The notes under the pieces were generated by a model. It ran no database searches, had not been told where the DNA came from, and was given only the letters and a program-made list of their open reading frames with translations. Of a stretch of 8,579 nt of DNA, positions 1 through 6,615 are shown piece after piece. The stretch comes from Oscillospiraceae bacterium (GTDB lineage Bacteria; Bacillota; Clostridia; Oscillospirales; UBA929): positions 1-8,579 of the forward strand of contig JAITDM010000259.1 of the NCBI GenBank assembly GCA_031282535.1, in the 5' to 3' direction. A program made the translations under genes and the position numbers. Every line of letters starts with the position of its first letter. Position 1 is the first letter of the stretch.

Positions 1-1
1 G

Positions 2-202
2 CTCGTGCCGTCGCTCACCGAGGCGGCGAAGGGGCAGCCCGTCACATTTGAGCAAGGGCACTTTCACCTGGGCGGGCTGATCGCCGAATGCCGCGAGCAG
101 CAGCAGCAGATCAACCAGACCTTCGACGCAAACCTCGAAGAGTGGAAGACACGCTTCTTTGTCGAGCTCAACATGCCCGCCGGGAAGATCCAGAGCGCCT
201 GA
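2..202 (+). CDS. C-terminal fragment of an unidentified protein upstream of the V-ATPase genes
   Basis: The frame is open to the left window edge and ends at TGA 200-202, giving 66 visible residues. A GTG at position 5 is in frame but has no ribosome binding site in view, so I read this as the tail of a longer gene rather than a 65-residue protein. The visible part is hydrophilic and probably helical, with a run of four glutamines (CREQQQQINQ) and the C-terminus FFVELNMPAGKIQSA. I do not recognise the family. It does not resemble the usual C-termini of V-ATPase subunits E, F or C. Its strand and its position 96 nt before atpA suggest membership of the same operon, where further ATPase subunits or an accessory protein would be expected. 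The gap 203-298 holds the atpA ribosome binding site and a T6 run at 224-229 without a convincing hairpin. Confidence 0.55.
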   Translation, partial: LVPSLTEAAKGQPVTFEQGHFHLGGLIAECREQQQQINQTFDANLEEWKTRFFVELNMPAGKIQSA

Positions 203-298
203 TACGGACCCGGCGTTCCCCCGTTTTTTGCGGCAAACGCAGGGCGCGCGGCGTCCAAACACAAGACACCCGAACGCCCCTTGAAGGGAGATTGCAAT

Positions 299-2080
299 AT
301 GCCCTATACGGTCTACGGCGTCAACGGCCCGGTGGTCACCGTGCGCGGCGGACGCGAATACAACATGATGGATACCGTATATGTCGGACATGAGCGCCTG
401 GTGGGCGAAGTGGTCGGCCTGCGCGGGAAGGACATCATTGTCCAGGTGTATGAAGACACCACCGGCCTCGCGCCGGGACATCCCGTCGAGTCGACCGGCA
501 TGCCGATGTCGATCCAACTCGGTCCGGGTCTGGTCGGCAACATCTTCGACGGCATCGCCCGGCCCCTGCGCGCCATCGAGTCCCGCACCGGCTTCTTCAT
601 GGGCCGCGGCATCAACGTGCCGTCGCTGGACGCCGACAAGAAGTGGGAGATCGAGATCAAGGTGGCCGCCGGTGATACGGTCTCGGGCGGCCAGGTGTTC
701 GCCGAATGTCAGGAGACGGGCATCATCCGCCACCGCGCGATGGTGCCGCCCGACGTGTCCGGCGTCATCAAAACCGTGAAGCCCTCGGGCGCGTACACGG
801 TGGTGGACGTCGTCGCCGAGATCGAGACCGAGTCCGGCGCGCGCGTACCGCTGACGCTGTCACAGCAGTGGCCCATCCGCCGGCCGCGGCCGGTGGCGCA
901 GCGGCACGCCATCGACCGGCCGCTCATCACGGGCCAGCGCATCATCGACACCCTCTTCCCCATTGCCAAGGGCGGCTGCGCCGCCATCCCGGGGCCGTTC
1001 GGCGCCGGCAAAACCATCACCCAGCACCAGCTCGCCAAGTGGTCGGACGCCGACATCATCGTCTACCTGGGCTGCGGCGAACGCGGCAACGAGATGACAC
1101 AGGTGCTGGAGGAGTTCTCCGAGCTGACGGACCCGAAATCGGGACGTCCGCTCATGGAGCGCACCGTGCTGATCGCAAACACCTCCAACATGCCGGTGGC
1201 CGCCCGCGAGGCGTCGATCTACACCGGCATGACGGTGGCCGAATACTTCCGCGACATGGGCTACCACGTCGCCATCATGGCCGACTCGACGTCCCGCTGG
1301 GCGGAGGCGCTGCGCGAGATCGCCGGCCGCCTGGAGGAGATGCCCGCCGAGGAGGGCTTCCCCGCCTACCTGCCCTCCCGTCTCGCCGAGTTCTACGAGC
1401 GCGCCGGGTACATGGTGACGCTGGACGGCGGCGAGGGGTCCGTCACGGTCATCGGGGCCGTCAGCCCGCAGGGCGGCGACTTCTCCGAGCCGGTCACCCA
1501 GAACACAAAGCGCTTCATCCGCTGTTTCTGGGCGCTCGACCGACAGCTCGCCTACGCGCGCCACTTCCCCGCCATCAACTGGATCACCTCTTATTCAGAA
1601 TACACCTCGGAGCTCACGGCCTGGTACGAGGAGCGCCTGGGCCGCAAATTCGCCGAACAGCGCACGCGGGTGTCGCGGCTTTTGCAGGAGGAGTCCCAGC
1701 TCAACGAGATCGTCAAGCTGATCGGCTCCGACATCCTGCCGGAGGACCAGAAGCTCGTCATCGAGGTCGCGCGCGTCGTGCGCCTCGGCTTCCTGCAGCA
1801 AAACGCCTACCACGACACGGACACCTACGTGCCCATCGAAAAGCAGATGGGGATGCTCGGCGTCATGCTGGAGCTCTTTGACGAGGCGCGCACCCTCATC
1901 GAACGCAACATCCCGCTCTCTCAGCTCGCGGCCACCGGCATCTTCGAGCGGCTCATCCGCATGAAGTACGACATGCCGAACAACAACCTCGACATGCTAA
2001 ACGACTATGTGGCCGACATCCGCGCCTGCGTGTCCCGCGTGTTCATCGACAACAACATTGACCCGGGCGGCGAATCTTAA
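299..2080 (+). CDS. atpA: V/A-type ATPase catalytic subunit A
   Basis: This is the catalytic ATP-binding subunit of the V1/A1 head, which alternates with subunit B in the A3B3 hexamer and couples ATP hydrolysis or synthesis to H+ or Na+ movement through the membrane sector. The product is 593 residues, the usual length for bacterial V-type A subunits. It has an N-terminal beta-barrel (about 1-70), the A-specific non-homologous insert (about 110-190), the nucleotide-binding domain and a helical C-terminus. The P-loop GPFGAGKT is at 232-239 (K238, T239). The catalytic glutamate is in GERGNE at 260-265 (E261, R262). The Walker B segment IMADSTSRWAEALRE has D329. Start choice: ATG 299 follows AAGGGAG (284-290) by 8 nt; the in-frame TTG at 281 overlaps that site and is unlikely. 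The stop TAA is 19 nt before atpB, as expected for one transcript. All key residues are present. Confidence 0.97.
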   Translation: MPYTVYGVNGPVVTVRGGREYNMMDTVYVGHERLVGEVVGLRGKDIIVQVYEDTTGLAPGHPVESTGMPMSIQLGPGLVGNIFDGIARPLRAIESRTGFFMGRGINVPSLDADKKWEIEIKVAAGDTVSGGQVFAECQETGIIRHRAMVPPDVSGVIKTVKPSGAYTVVDVVAEIETESGARVPLTLSQQWPIRRPRPVAQRHAIDRPLITGQRIIDTLFPIAKGGCAAIPGPFGAGKTITQHQLAKWSDADIIVYLGCGERGNEMTQVLEEFSELTDPKSGRPLMERTVLIANTSNMPVAAREASIYTGMTVAEYFRDMGYHVAIMADSTSRWAEALREIAGRLEEMPAEEGFPAYLPSRLAEFYERAGYMVTLDGGEGSVTVIGAVSPQGGDFSEPVTQNTKRFIRCFWALDRQLAYARHFPAINWITSYSEYTSELTAWYEERLGRKFAEQRTRVSRLLQEESQLNEIVKLIGSDILPEDQKLVIEVARVVRLGFLQQNAYHDTDTYVPIEKQMGMLGVMLELFDEARTLIERNIPLSQLAATGIFERLIRMKYDMPNNNLDMLNDYVADIRACVSRVFIDNNIDPGGES

Positions 2081-2099
2081 CAGACGAGGTGGCTTTGTC

Positions 2100-3509
2100 A
2101 TGCGCATGGAATACATCGGGCTCTCGGAAATTGCCGGCCCGCTGATCATCTTGGAGGGCGTACGGGACGCCTCTTATGAGGAAATGGTCGAGATCACCCT
2201 GACAAACGGCGAGAACCGGACGGGGCGCATCATCATGATCGAGGGCGACCGCGTGGTCGTGCAGGTCTTCGAGGGCACGCGCGGGCTGTCTCTGGAAAAC
2301 GCCCGCACCCGCTTCATGGGCCACCCGATGGAACTGGCCCTTTCGAAAGACATGCTGGGCCGCATCTTCGACGGCGGCGGCCGCCCGATCGACGGCCTGG
2401 GCGCGCTCTTCCCCGACGAGCGCCGCGACATCAACGGCTCCGCGATCAACCCCGTCTCCCGCCTCTATCCGCGCGCCTGCATCCAGACGGGCATCTCGGC
2501 CATCGACGGCATGTCCACGCTGATCCGCGGGCAAAAGCTGCCCATCTTCACGGGCGCCGGGCTGCCCCACAACGAGCTGGCCGCCCAGATGGTGCGCCAG
2601 GCGCACGTCACCAGCGAGACCGGGGACGAGGTGGAGTTCGCCATCGTCTTTGCCGCCATGGGCATCAAAAACGACACGGCCGATTTCTTCAAGCGCGACT
2701 TTGAGGAGTCGGGCGCGCTGCAGCGGGTGGTCATGTTCATGAACCTGGCCTCCGACCCCATCATCGAGCGCATCCTCACGCCGCGCTGCGCGCTGACCGC
2801 CGCGGAGTACCTGGCCTTTGTCCACGGCTACCACGTGCTGGTCATCATGACCGACATCGCCTCCTACTGCGAGGCGCTGCGCGAATTTTCCTCGTCCAAG
2901 GGCGAGATCCCGAGCCGCAAGGGCTACCCGAGCTACCTCTACTCGGACCTCGCGTCCCTGTACGAGCGGGCCGGCATGATTCAGGGGCAGGGCGGCTCCG
3001 TGACGCAGGTGCCGGTGCTCTCGATGCCGAACGACGACATCACGCACCCCATCCCCGACCTCACGGGGTACATCACCGAGGGGCAGATCGTGCTCGACCG
3101 CTCGCTGGACCAGGGGGGGATGTTCCCGCCCATCGCCGTGCTGCCCTCGCTCTCCCGCCTGATGAAGGACGGCATCGGCAAGGGCTACACCCGGGAGGAC
3201 CATCCGGCGCTCTCGAACCAGCTCTTCTCCTCTTACGCGCGCGTCCAGGAGGCGCGGGCGCTGGCCTCCGTCATCGGGGAGGACGAGCTCTCCGAGATCG
3301 ACAAAAAATACATGGCGTTCGGGCGGATGTTCGAGGACCGTTTCATCCGGCAGGGCATGGCCGAAAACCGCACGATGGAACAGTCGCTGGACATCGGCTG
3401 GGAGGTCCTCTCGGTACTCCCCAAGGAGGAGCTCGACCGCGTGGACACCGTGCTGCTCTCCAAGTACTTCAAAGAGGACGCCACCCTCGCCCTGCGCGGC
3501 GGGATCTGA
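2100..3509 (+). CDS. atpB: V/A-type ATPase regulatory subunit B
   Basis: This is the non-catalytic partner of subunit A in the V1/A1 head, and it supplies the arginine finger to the catalytic interface. The product is 469 residues, starting MRMEYIGLSEIAGPLIILEG. The degenerate P-loop typical of B subunits, TGAGLPHNELAAQM, begins near residue 151; it has no GKT and so is a B rather than an A subunit. The TDIASYCEALREFSSSKGEI block starts at about residue 251. PSLSRL at 349-354 places the predicted arginine finger at R353. Start choice: ATG 2100 lies 10 nt after GAGG (2086-2089); the second ATG (2106) would be 16 nt away. The gene sits 19 nt after atpA, and is separated from atpD by about 58 nt containing a small hairpin. 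No truncation or missing motif is seen. Confidence 0.96.
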   Translation: MRMEYIGLSEIAGPLIILEGVRDASYEEMVEITLTNGENRTGRIIMIEGDRVVVQVFEGTRGLSLENARTRFMGHPMELALSKDMLGRIFDGGGRPIDGLGALFPDERRDINGSAINPVSRLYPRACIQTGISAIDGMSTLIRGQKLPIFTGAGLPHNELAAQMVRQAHVTSETGDEVEFAIVFAAMGIKNDTADFFKRDFEESGALQRVVMFMNLASDPIIERILTPRCALTAAEYLAFVHGYHVLVIMTDIASYCEALREFSSSKGEIPSRKGYPSYLYSDLASLYERAGMIQGQGGSVTQVPVLSMPNDDITHPIPDLTGYITEGQIVLDRSLDQGGMFPPIAVLPSLSRLMKDGIGKGYTREDHPALSNQLFSSYARVQEARALASVIGEDELSEIDKKYMAFGRMFEDRFIRQGMAENRTMEQSLDIGWEVLSVLPKEELDRVDTVLLSKYFKEDATLALRGGI

Positions 3510-3527
3510 TCTCCCCCACCCCCGCGG

Positions 3528-3542
3528 CGGCCGTTTCGGCCG
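3528..3542 (+). other. Short intercistronic hairpin between atpB and atpD
   Basis: CGGCCG (3528-3533), TTT and CGGCCG (3537-3542) form a 6-bp GC-only stem with a 3-nt loop. No T run follows, so it is not an intrinsic terminator. It lies just upstream of the atpD ribosome binding site (GAAAGG, 3551-3556) and could affect mRNA stability or the relative yield of subunit D. That role is an inference. Confidence 0.4.
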
Positions 3543-3567
3543 ATTCCTGTGAAAGGCGACGGTGTTC

Positions 3568-4173
3568 ATGCCGAATGTGATACCGACCAAGGGCAACCTG
3601 ATGGCCATCAAGCGCTCCCTCTCGCTGGCGCGGCTCGGTTTCGATCTCATGGACCGGAAGCGGAACATCCTCATCCGGGAGATGATGAGCCTCATCGACC
3701 GCGCGACCGAGATCCAGGGCCGGATCGACAGCGTATTCAGGGAGGCGTACGCCTCTCTGCAGCAGGCCAACATCACGCTGGGCAACTGTGCGGACATCGC
3801 GCAGTGCGTCACCCTCGACGAGTCGCTGCAGATCCACCACCGCTCCGTCATGGGCGTGGAGATTCCGCGCGTGTCGATGGAGGAAAAACCCTTCTCGAAC
3901 CCCTACGGTTTTGCCTTCACAAATTCCATGCTCGACAACGCGACGCTCCAGTTCATCCGGGTCAAACAGCTCATCTGCGAGCTCGCCGAGGTGGAGACTT
4001 CGATCTACCGGCTGGCGTTTGCCATCAAGAAGACGCAAAAACGCGCCAACGCGCTGAACAACATCATCATCCCGGGCTTCACGGCGGACGTGGCCGCCAT
4101 CACCGACGCGCTGGAGGAGAAGGACCGGGAGGAATTCGTACGGCTCAAGGTCATCAAGGCGCAGTCGCGCTGA
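3568..4173 (+). CDS. atpD: V/A-type ATPase central-stalk subunit D
   Basis: Subunit D is the long coiled-coil rotor shaft that runs up the A3B3 hexamer and transmits rotation to the membrane ring. The product is 201 residues, close to the family's usual 200-210. The conserved N-terminus NVIPTKGNLMAIKRSLSLA (3-21) and the C-terminal block KKTQKRANALNNIIIPGF (154-171) are both clear, and the rest is strongly helical. Start choice is not certain. ATG 3568 gives the family-like MPNVIPTKG start but lies 11 nt from GAAAGG (3551-3556). GTG 3562, two codons earlier, lies 5 nt from it and would add MF. This is the last gene of the operon: the TGA at 4171-4173 is followed after about 100 nt by an intrinsic terminator. 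Order A-B-D agrees with other bacterial V-ATPase operons. Confidence 0.95.
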   Translation: MPNVIPTKGNLMAIKRSLSLARLGFDLMDRKRNILIREMMSLIDRATEIQGRIDSVFREAYASLQQANITLGNCADIAQCVTLDESLQIHHRSVMGVEIPRVSMEEKPFSNPYGFAFTNSMLDNATLQFIRVKQLICELAEVETSIYRLAFAIKKTQKRANALNNIIIPGFTADVAAITDALEEKDREEFVRLKVIKAQSR

Positions 4174-4212
4174 AAAATGCGGGATTGTATATGTGGTGAC
4201 GACCCACCGGTA

Positions 4213-4262
4213 CGGCGGTTTCTCCGAAACCGCCGCGCGGACGGCTCGGAGAGCCGTCCCTA
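4213..4262. repeat. Tandem pair of GC-rich palindromes (GTAGG-type intergenic repeat)
   Basis: Two perfect palindromes stand side by side. The first pairs CGGCGGTTTC (4213-4222) with its complement at 4226-4235, giving a 10-bp stem and a 3-nt loop. The second pairs GGACGGCTC (4239-4247) with GAGCCGTCC (4251-4259), a 9-bp stem and a 3-nt loop, and ends in CTAC (4259-4262). Read on the - strand, the second starts GTAGGGACGGC, the same layout (GTAGGG, then a GC-rich palindrome) as the copies at 6495 and 8476, but with different stem bases. The pair lies between the atpD stop and the operon terminator, so it would be in the 3' untranslated part of the ATPase mRNA. I read it as a non-coding mobile or amplified palindromic repeat. 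Confidence 0.7.
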
Positions 4263-4270
4263 CCAATTTG

Positions 4271-4300
4271 GCTCCGCCCAATGTGTGGGCGGAGCTTTTT
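4271..4300 (+). terminator. Intrinsic terminator of the V-ATPase operon
   Basis: GCTCCGCCC (4271-4279) pairs perfectly with GGGCGGAGC (4287-4295) around a 7-nt loop, and TTTTT (4296-4300) follows directly. The left side has no A run of matching quality, so it should act on + strand transcripts only. It lies about 100 nt after atpD and is the clear end of the operon. Confidence 0.92.
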
Positions 4301-4342
4301 GCGTCCCGCGCGGCGCGGGCGATTTTCGATTGTCGGTTTCCA

Positions 4343-4403
4343 TAATCCACACCGTAACCGGATTTCCAAAAAGTTATACCCATTGTCCACCGAGTTATCC
4401 ACA
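4343..4403 (+). promoter_or_regulatory. Cluster of DnaA-box-like 9-mers
   Basis: TTATCCACA at 4395-4403 matches the DnaA box consensus TTATNCACA exactly. Near-matches on the same strand are TAATCCACA (4343-4351, one mismatch), TTATACCCA (4374-4382, one mismatch) and TTGTCCACC (4383-4391, two mismatches). A further weak match, GTATCCAAA (two mismatches), is at 4441-4449. The last three boxes in the 61-nt cluster lie almost back to back. The cluster sits in an AT-richer patch between two convergent operons, so it is unlikely to be a promoter operator. A DnaA-titrating or other non-origin DnaA-binding site is the most reasonable reading. Binding is inferred from sequence only. Confidence 0.5.
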
Positions 4404-4486
4404 AGCCAAAACATTCGGTCCGCCATAGGATGGGGCGTTTGTATCCAAATTGTCCCAACCCCGAGAACGCATCTTTGCGCCGCGCC

Positions 4487-4503
4487 AAAATCGCCCGTCG
4501 ATT
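4487..4503 (-). terminator. Weak possible terminator of the tsaD operon
   Basis: On the - strand AATCG, a 5-nt loop and CGATT are followed by TT (TTTT in all at + 4487-4490), beginning 12 nt after the tsaD stop. The stem has only 5 bp, two of them A-T, so it is a poor intrinsic terminator. No better candidate was seen downstream of tsaD on this strand. Confidence 0.2.
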
Positions 4504-4515
4504 GACATAACGCCC

Positions 4516-5523
4516 TCACATCGCCGCGGAGGCGTTGGCGTATCCGTTCAGATCCATGCCGGCCGTGCGGCCCGCTCTCCACTCGTAGAAGGCCTGGGCG
4601 GCGATCATGGCGGCGTTGTCGCCGCAGAGCGCGGGCGGCGGCACATAGAGGGTGCGGCCCACGGCGGCCAGCGCCGCCCCCAGCGCCGCCCGAAGCGTGC
4701 CGTTGGCGGCCACGCCGCCGGCCAGGACGACGGCGCTGCGGCCCAGGACCTCGGCGGCCTGCACCGTGCGGCCCGCCAAAATCTCGGCCACGGTGCGCGT
4801 AAAGGAGGCCGCCAGGCCGGCGCGGTCCAGCGGTTCGCCCTTCTGGGCCGCCCGGTTGATCACCTGCAGCACGGCGGTCTTCAGCCCGGAGAAGGACATG
4901 TCCAGCGGGTTGTCCCCGCCCTTAGGGCGCGGCAGCCGGTAGGCGTCGCCGCGCCCCGACGCGGCCAGGGCCTCCAGCGCCGCGCCGCCCGGGTACGGGA
5001 GACCCAGCGCGCGCGCCACCTTGTCGAAGGTCTCCCCCGCCGCGTCGTCGCAGGTGGAACCCGCCACGACGATGTCGGTGTAGTCACGCACGTCCAGCAG
5101 CAGCGTGTGCCCGCCCGACGCCACCAGCGCGGCGAAGGGCGGCATCAGGTCCGGGTACGCCAGGTAGCCGGCGGCCAGGTGCCCCCGGATGTGGTGCACC
5201 GGGATCAGCGGCTTTTGCAGCGCCAGGGCCGCGCCCTTGGCGAAGTTCACGCCCACCAGCAGCGCGCCGATGAGCCCCGGCGCGTGGGTGACGGCCACCG
5301 CGTCGATCTCCGCCCGCGCAAGCCCGGCCTCGCGCAGCGCCTGTTCGGCCAGGGGCGCCATCGCCTCCATGTGCCGTCTGGAGGCGATCTCCGGCACCAC
5401 GCCGCCGTACAGCGCGTGCATATCGGCCTGCGAGAGCACGACGCTCGACCGCACCGCGCGCCCGTCCGCCACGACGGCCGCCGCCGTCTCGTCACACGAG
5501 GTCTCAAACGCCAATATGTTCAT
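4516..5523 (-). CDS. tsaD: tRNA N6-threonylcarbamoyladenosine transferase TsaD
   Basis: TsaD (Kae1/YgjD family) transfers the threonylcarbamoyl group from threonylcarbamoyl-AMP to A37 of ANN-decoding tRNAs in the cytoplasm, working with TsaB and TsaE. The product is 335 residues, the normal family length. Visible motifs in order: FETSCDETAAAVV (6-18), SQADMHALYGGVVPEIASRRH (31-51), the metal-binding HHIRGH (110-115; H111 and H115), ASGGHT (135-140), CDDAAGETFDKVARALGLPY (158-177), FSGLKTA (211-217), GGVAANGTLR (269-278) and CGDNAAMIA (300-308), whose D302 is the third metal ligand. Start choice: ATG 5523 has GAGGG five nt upstream; the GTG four codons earlier overlaps that site. It is the last gene of a phosphatase-rimI-tsaD operon, 20 nt after rimI. 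All catalytic residues are intact. Confidence 0.97.
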   Translation of the reverse strand: MNILAFETSCDETAAAVVADGRAVRSSVVLSQADMHALYGGVVPEIASRRHMEAMAPLAEQALREAGLARAEIDAVAVTHAPGLIGALLVGVNFAKGAALALQKPLIPVHHIRGHLAAGYLAYPDLMPPFAALVASGGHTLLLDVRDYTDIVVAGSTCDDAAGETFDKVARALGLPYPGGAALEALAASGRGDAYRLPRPKGGDNPLDMSFSGLKTAVLQVINRAAQKGEPLDRAGLAASFTRTVAEILAGRTVQAAEVLGRSAVVLAGGVAANGTLRAALGAALAAVGRTLYVPPPALCGDNAAMIAAQAFYEWRAGRTAGMDLNGYANASAAM

Positions 5524-5543
5524 GTTTTCCCTCACAGATGTTT

Positions 5544-5984
5544 CTATAGATACTTCGTCATCAGCAGCGCGTCCTCGCGGGGGGCCCGGTAGTACTGCCG
5601 CCGGACGCCCACAGGGACAAAGCCGTGTTTTTCATACAGCGCGACGGCCGGCGCGTTGCTCACGCGCACCTCCAGCGTCAAAAAGGCGAGGGAGAGGGCG
5701 CGCGCGTGCGCGGTCAGCGCGGTCAGCAGGGCACCGGCCACGCCCCGCCGGCGAAAGGCGGGCGCGGTGGCCACATTGGTGATATAGCCCTCGTCCAGCA
5801 CGCCGTGCATCCCGGCGTACCCGGCCAGCGCGCCGTCCTGTTCGGCGACGAGGTAGAATGCCTGGGGGTTTTCGAGTTCCCCCGCCAGCATGCGCCACGA
5901 CCAGGGCTGCGAAAAACAGGCCTGTTCGATGAGGACCATGTCCGCCACATGGCGCGGTTCCATGCGCACGAGTACGAAGCTCAA
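5544..5984 (-). CDS. rimI: Ribosomal-protein-alanine N-acetyltransferase RimI
   Basis: This is a GNAT-fold acetyltransferase that uses acetyl-CoA to acetylate protein N-termini, classically that of ribosomal protein S18. The product is 146 residues, normal for RimI. Visible features: the N-terminal IEQACFSQPWSW (19-30), the strand YITNVATAP (67-75), the acetyl-CoA pyrophosphate loop RRRGVAGAL (78-86) and the RimI signature LEVRVSNAPAVALYEKHGF (104-122), in which E105 and Y117 correspond to the catalytic pair, then RQYYRAPREDALLM. The start is the TTG at 5984: it lies 5 nt after GGGAG and overlaps the stop of the preceding phosphatase gene in a TTGA junction, suggesting translational coupling. 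A GTG and an ATG a few codons further in are alternatives but have weaker sites. Linkage to tsaD is common in bacteria and supports the RimI call over other GNATs. Confidence 0.9.
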   Translation of the reverse strand: MSFVLVRMEPRHVADMVLIEQACFSQPWSWRMLAGELENPQAFYLVAEQDGALAGYAGMHGVLDEGYITNVATAPAFRRRGVAGALLTALTAHARALSLAFLTLEVRVSNAPAVALYEKHGFVPVGVRRQYYRAPREDALLMTKYL

Positions 5985-6427
5985 GAGGACTCCCGTTCCC
6001 TTCCCATTTGCCGCGCGAGCTTCTCCACGGCCTGGTGGATCTGCCGGCAGACGGCGGCGTATTCCTCATCCGTGCCGCCGAAGGGGTCCGGGATATCGAC
6101 GGCGCCCAGCATCGCCAGGCGGTCGGCCTGGGCCGGGAACATGAGCTCCAGCACGTCCAGGTGTCCGCGCGTCAGGCAATAGACCCGGTCGGCGGCGGAC
6201 AGCAGTTCCTCGGAGACCGGCTGGGCCCGGTGCGCGGAGATATCGGCCCCGCAGTTGGCGGCGGCCCGCACCGCCGCCGGCGTGGCGGGCAGCGGCGCAA
6301 ACACGGAGATGCCGCAGGAGGCCGCCCGGACGGGCAGCCCCTCCCGCGCGGCGGCCGCATTGAACAGCCCCGCCGCCATCGGGCTCCGGCAGGTGTTGCC
6401 GGTACACACAAACAGAATCTGTTTCAT
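5981..6427 (-). CDS. Low-molecular-weight protein tyrosine/arginine phosphatase
   Basis: This is a small cysteine-dependent phosphatase that removes phosphate from protein tyrosine or arginine through a phospho-cysteine intermediate. The product is 148 residues, typical of the family. The P-loop CTGNTCRS is at 8-15, with nucleophile C8 and phosphate-binding R14. The acid loop DIPDPFGG (111-118) carries the general acid, probably D114. The threonine at position 12 of the P-loop (CxGNTCR rather than the CxGNICR of ordinary LMW tyrosine phosphatases) is the feature that marks arginine phosphatases of the YwlE type, so arginine phosphatase is the better guess; the substrate is not proven by sequence. 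Start choice: ATG 6427 begins directly before the conserved KQILFVCTGN and has AGAGGA 11 nt upstream; longer in-frame extensions run into repeats. It is the first gene of the operon with rimI and tsaD. Confidence 0.9.
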   Translation of the reverse strand: MKQILFVCTGNTCRSPMAAGLFNAAAAREGLPVRAASCGISVFAPLPATPAAVRAAANCGADISAHRAQPVSEELLSAADRVYCLTRGHLDVLELMFPAQADRLAMLGAVDIPDPFGGTDEEYAAVCRQIHQAVEKLARQMGRERESS

Positions 6428-6493
6428 ATCATATCCGTTCCTCTGCCGCTTTTGGCGGCTATTCCAATTATTTCCATCCCGTAAAACCGACGT

Positions 6494-6615
6494 CGTAGGG
6501 GACGCCGCCCTCGGCGTCCCGCCGTGAATGCATTGGGATCTGCATTCGGAATCTTCTCCGCAGACTCGTTTGCCATGCACTAAAACGCGGGACGCCGAAG
6601 GCGGCGTCCCCTACG
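6494..6615. repeat. Inverted pair of GTAGGGGACGCC palindromes with 64-nt spacer
   Basis: The 29-nt arm 6494-6522 is repeated as its reverse complement at 6587-6615 with a single mismatch. Each arm is also a hairpin by itself: GGGACGCCG and CGGCGTCCC around a 4-nt loop in the left arm. The spacer 6523-6586 is non-coding and holds a small inverted repeat, GAATGCA (6526-6532) with TGCATTC (6541-6547). The whole 122 nt resembles a MITE or two facing insertions of one palindromic element. No target-site duplication is visible at the outer edges (left flank ACCGACGT, right flank GAGCATCC). No transposase is encoded. Confidence 0.8.

Larger units (their letters stand above)
4301..4515. other. Gene-free convergent intergenic segment
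   Basis: No credible gene lies between the ATPase terminator and the tsaD stop. The segment opens with a fourth hairpin, CCCGCG (4305-4310), CGG, CGCGGG (4314-4319), again without a T run. From about 4321 to 4430 the sequence is visibly richer in A and T than the flanking genes and contains the DnaA-box-like cluster listed separately. The rest (4431-4515) shows no recognisable feature except a weak possible terminator for tsaD. Short open frames here start without ribosome binding sites and have no family-like sequence. Confidence 0.6.

Noticed and set aside
182..229. Terminator before atpA (T6 run at 224-229)
   Set aside because: The only pairing found is a broken stem (GGGAA with TTCCC plus CGCC with GGCG) with a large bulge, and three nucleotides separate it from the T run; too weak to call.
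706..1881. + strand open frame inside atpA in another frame
   Set aside because: It is a shadow of atpA, with arginine/histidine-rich low-complexity sequence and no ribosome binding site.
2043..3851. Long - strand open frame (602 codons) opposite atpB and atpD
   Set aside because: It runs antisense through two clearly recognised genes, has a composition typical of GC-rich shadow frames, and resembles no family.
4321..4515. Chromosomal replication origin
   Set aside because: The DnaA-like boxes are suggestive, but there is no dnaA, dnaN or other origin-linked gene, and the flanking operons converge here, the opposite of the usual arrangement at oriC.
4450..5592. + strand open frame of 380 codons
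   Set aside because: It is antisense to tsaD, which has all of its motifs; the predicted protein is arginine-, glycine- and histidine-rich low-complexity shadow sequence.
6428..6494. Sigma-A promoter for the phosphatase operon on the - strand
   Set aside because: AATAAT-like and TTTTAC-like hexamers occur but not as a pair with a 16-18 nt spacing and good matches at both positions.
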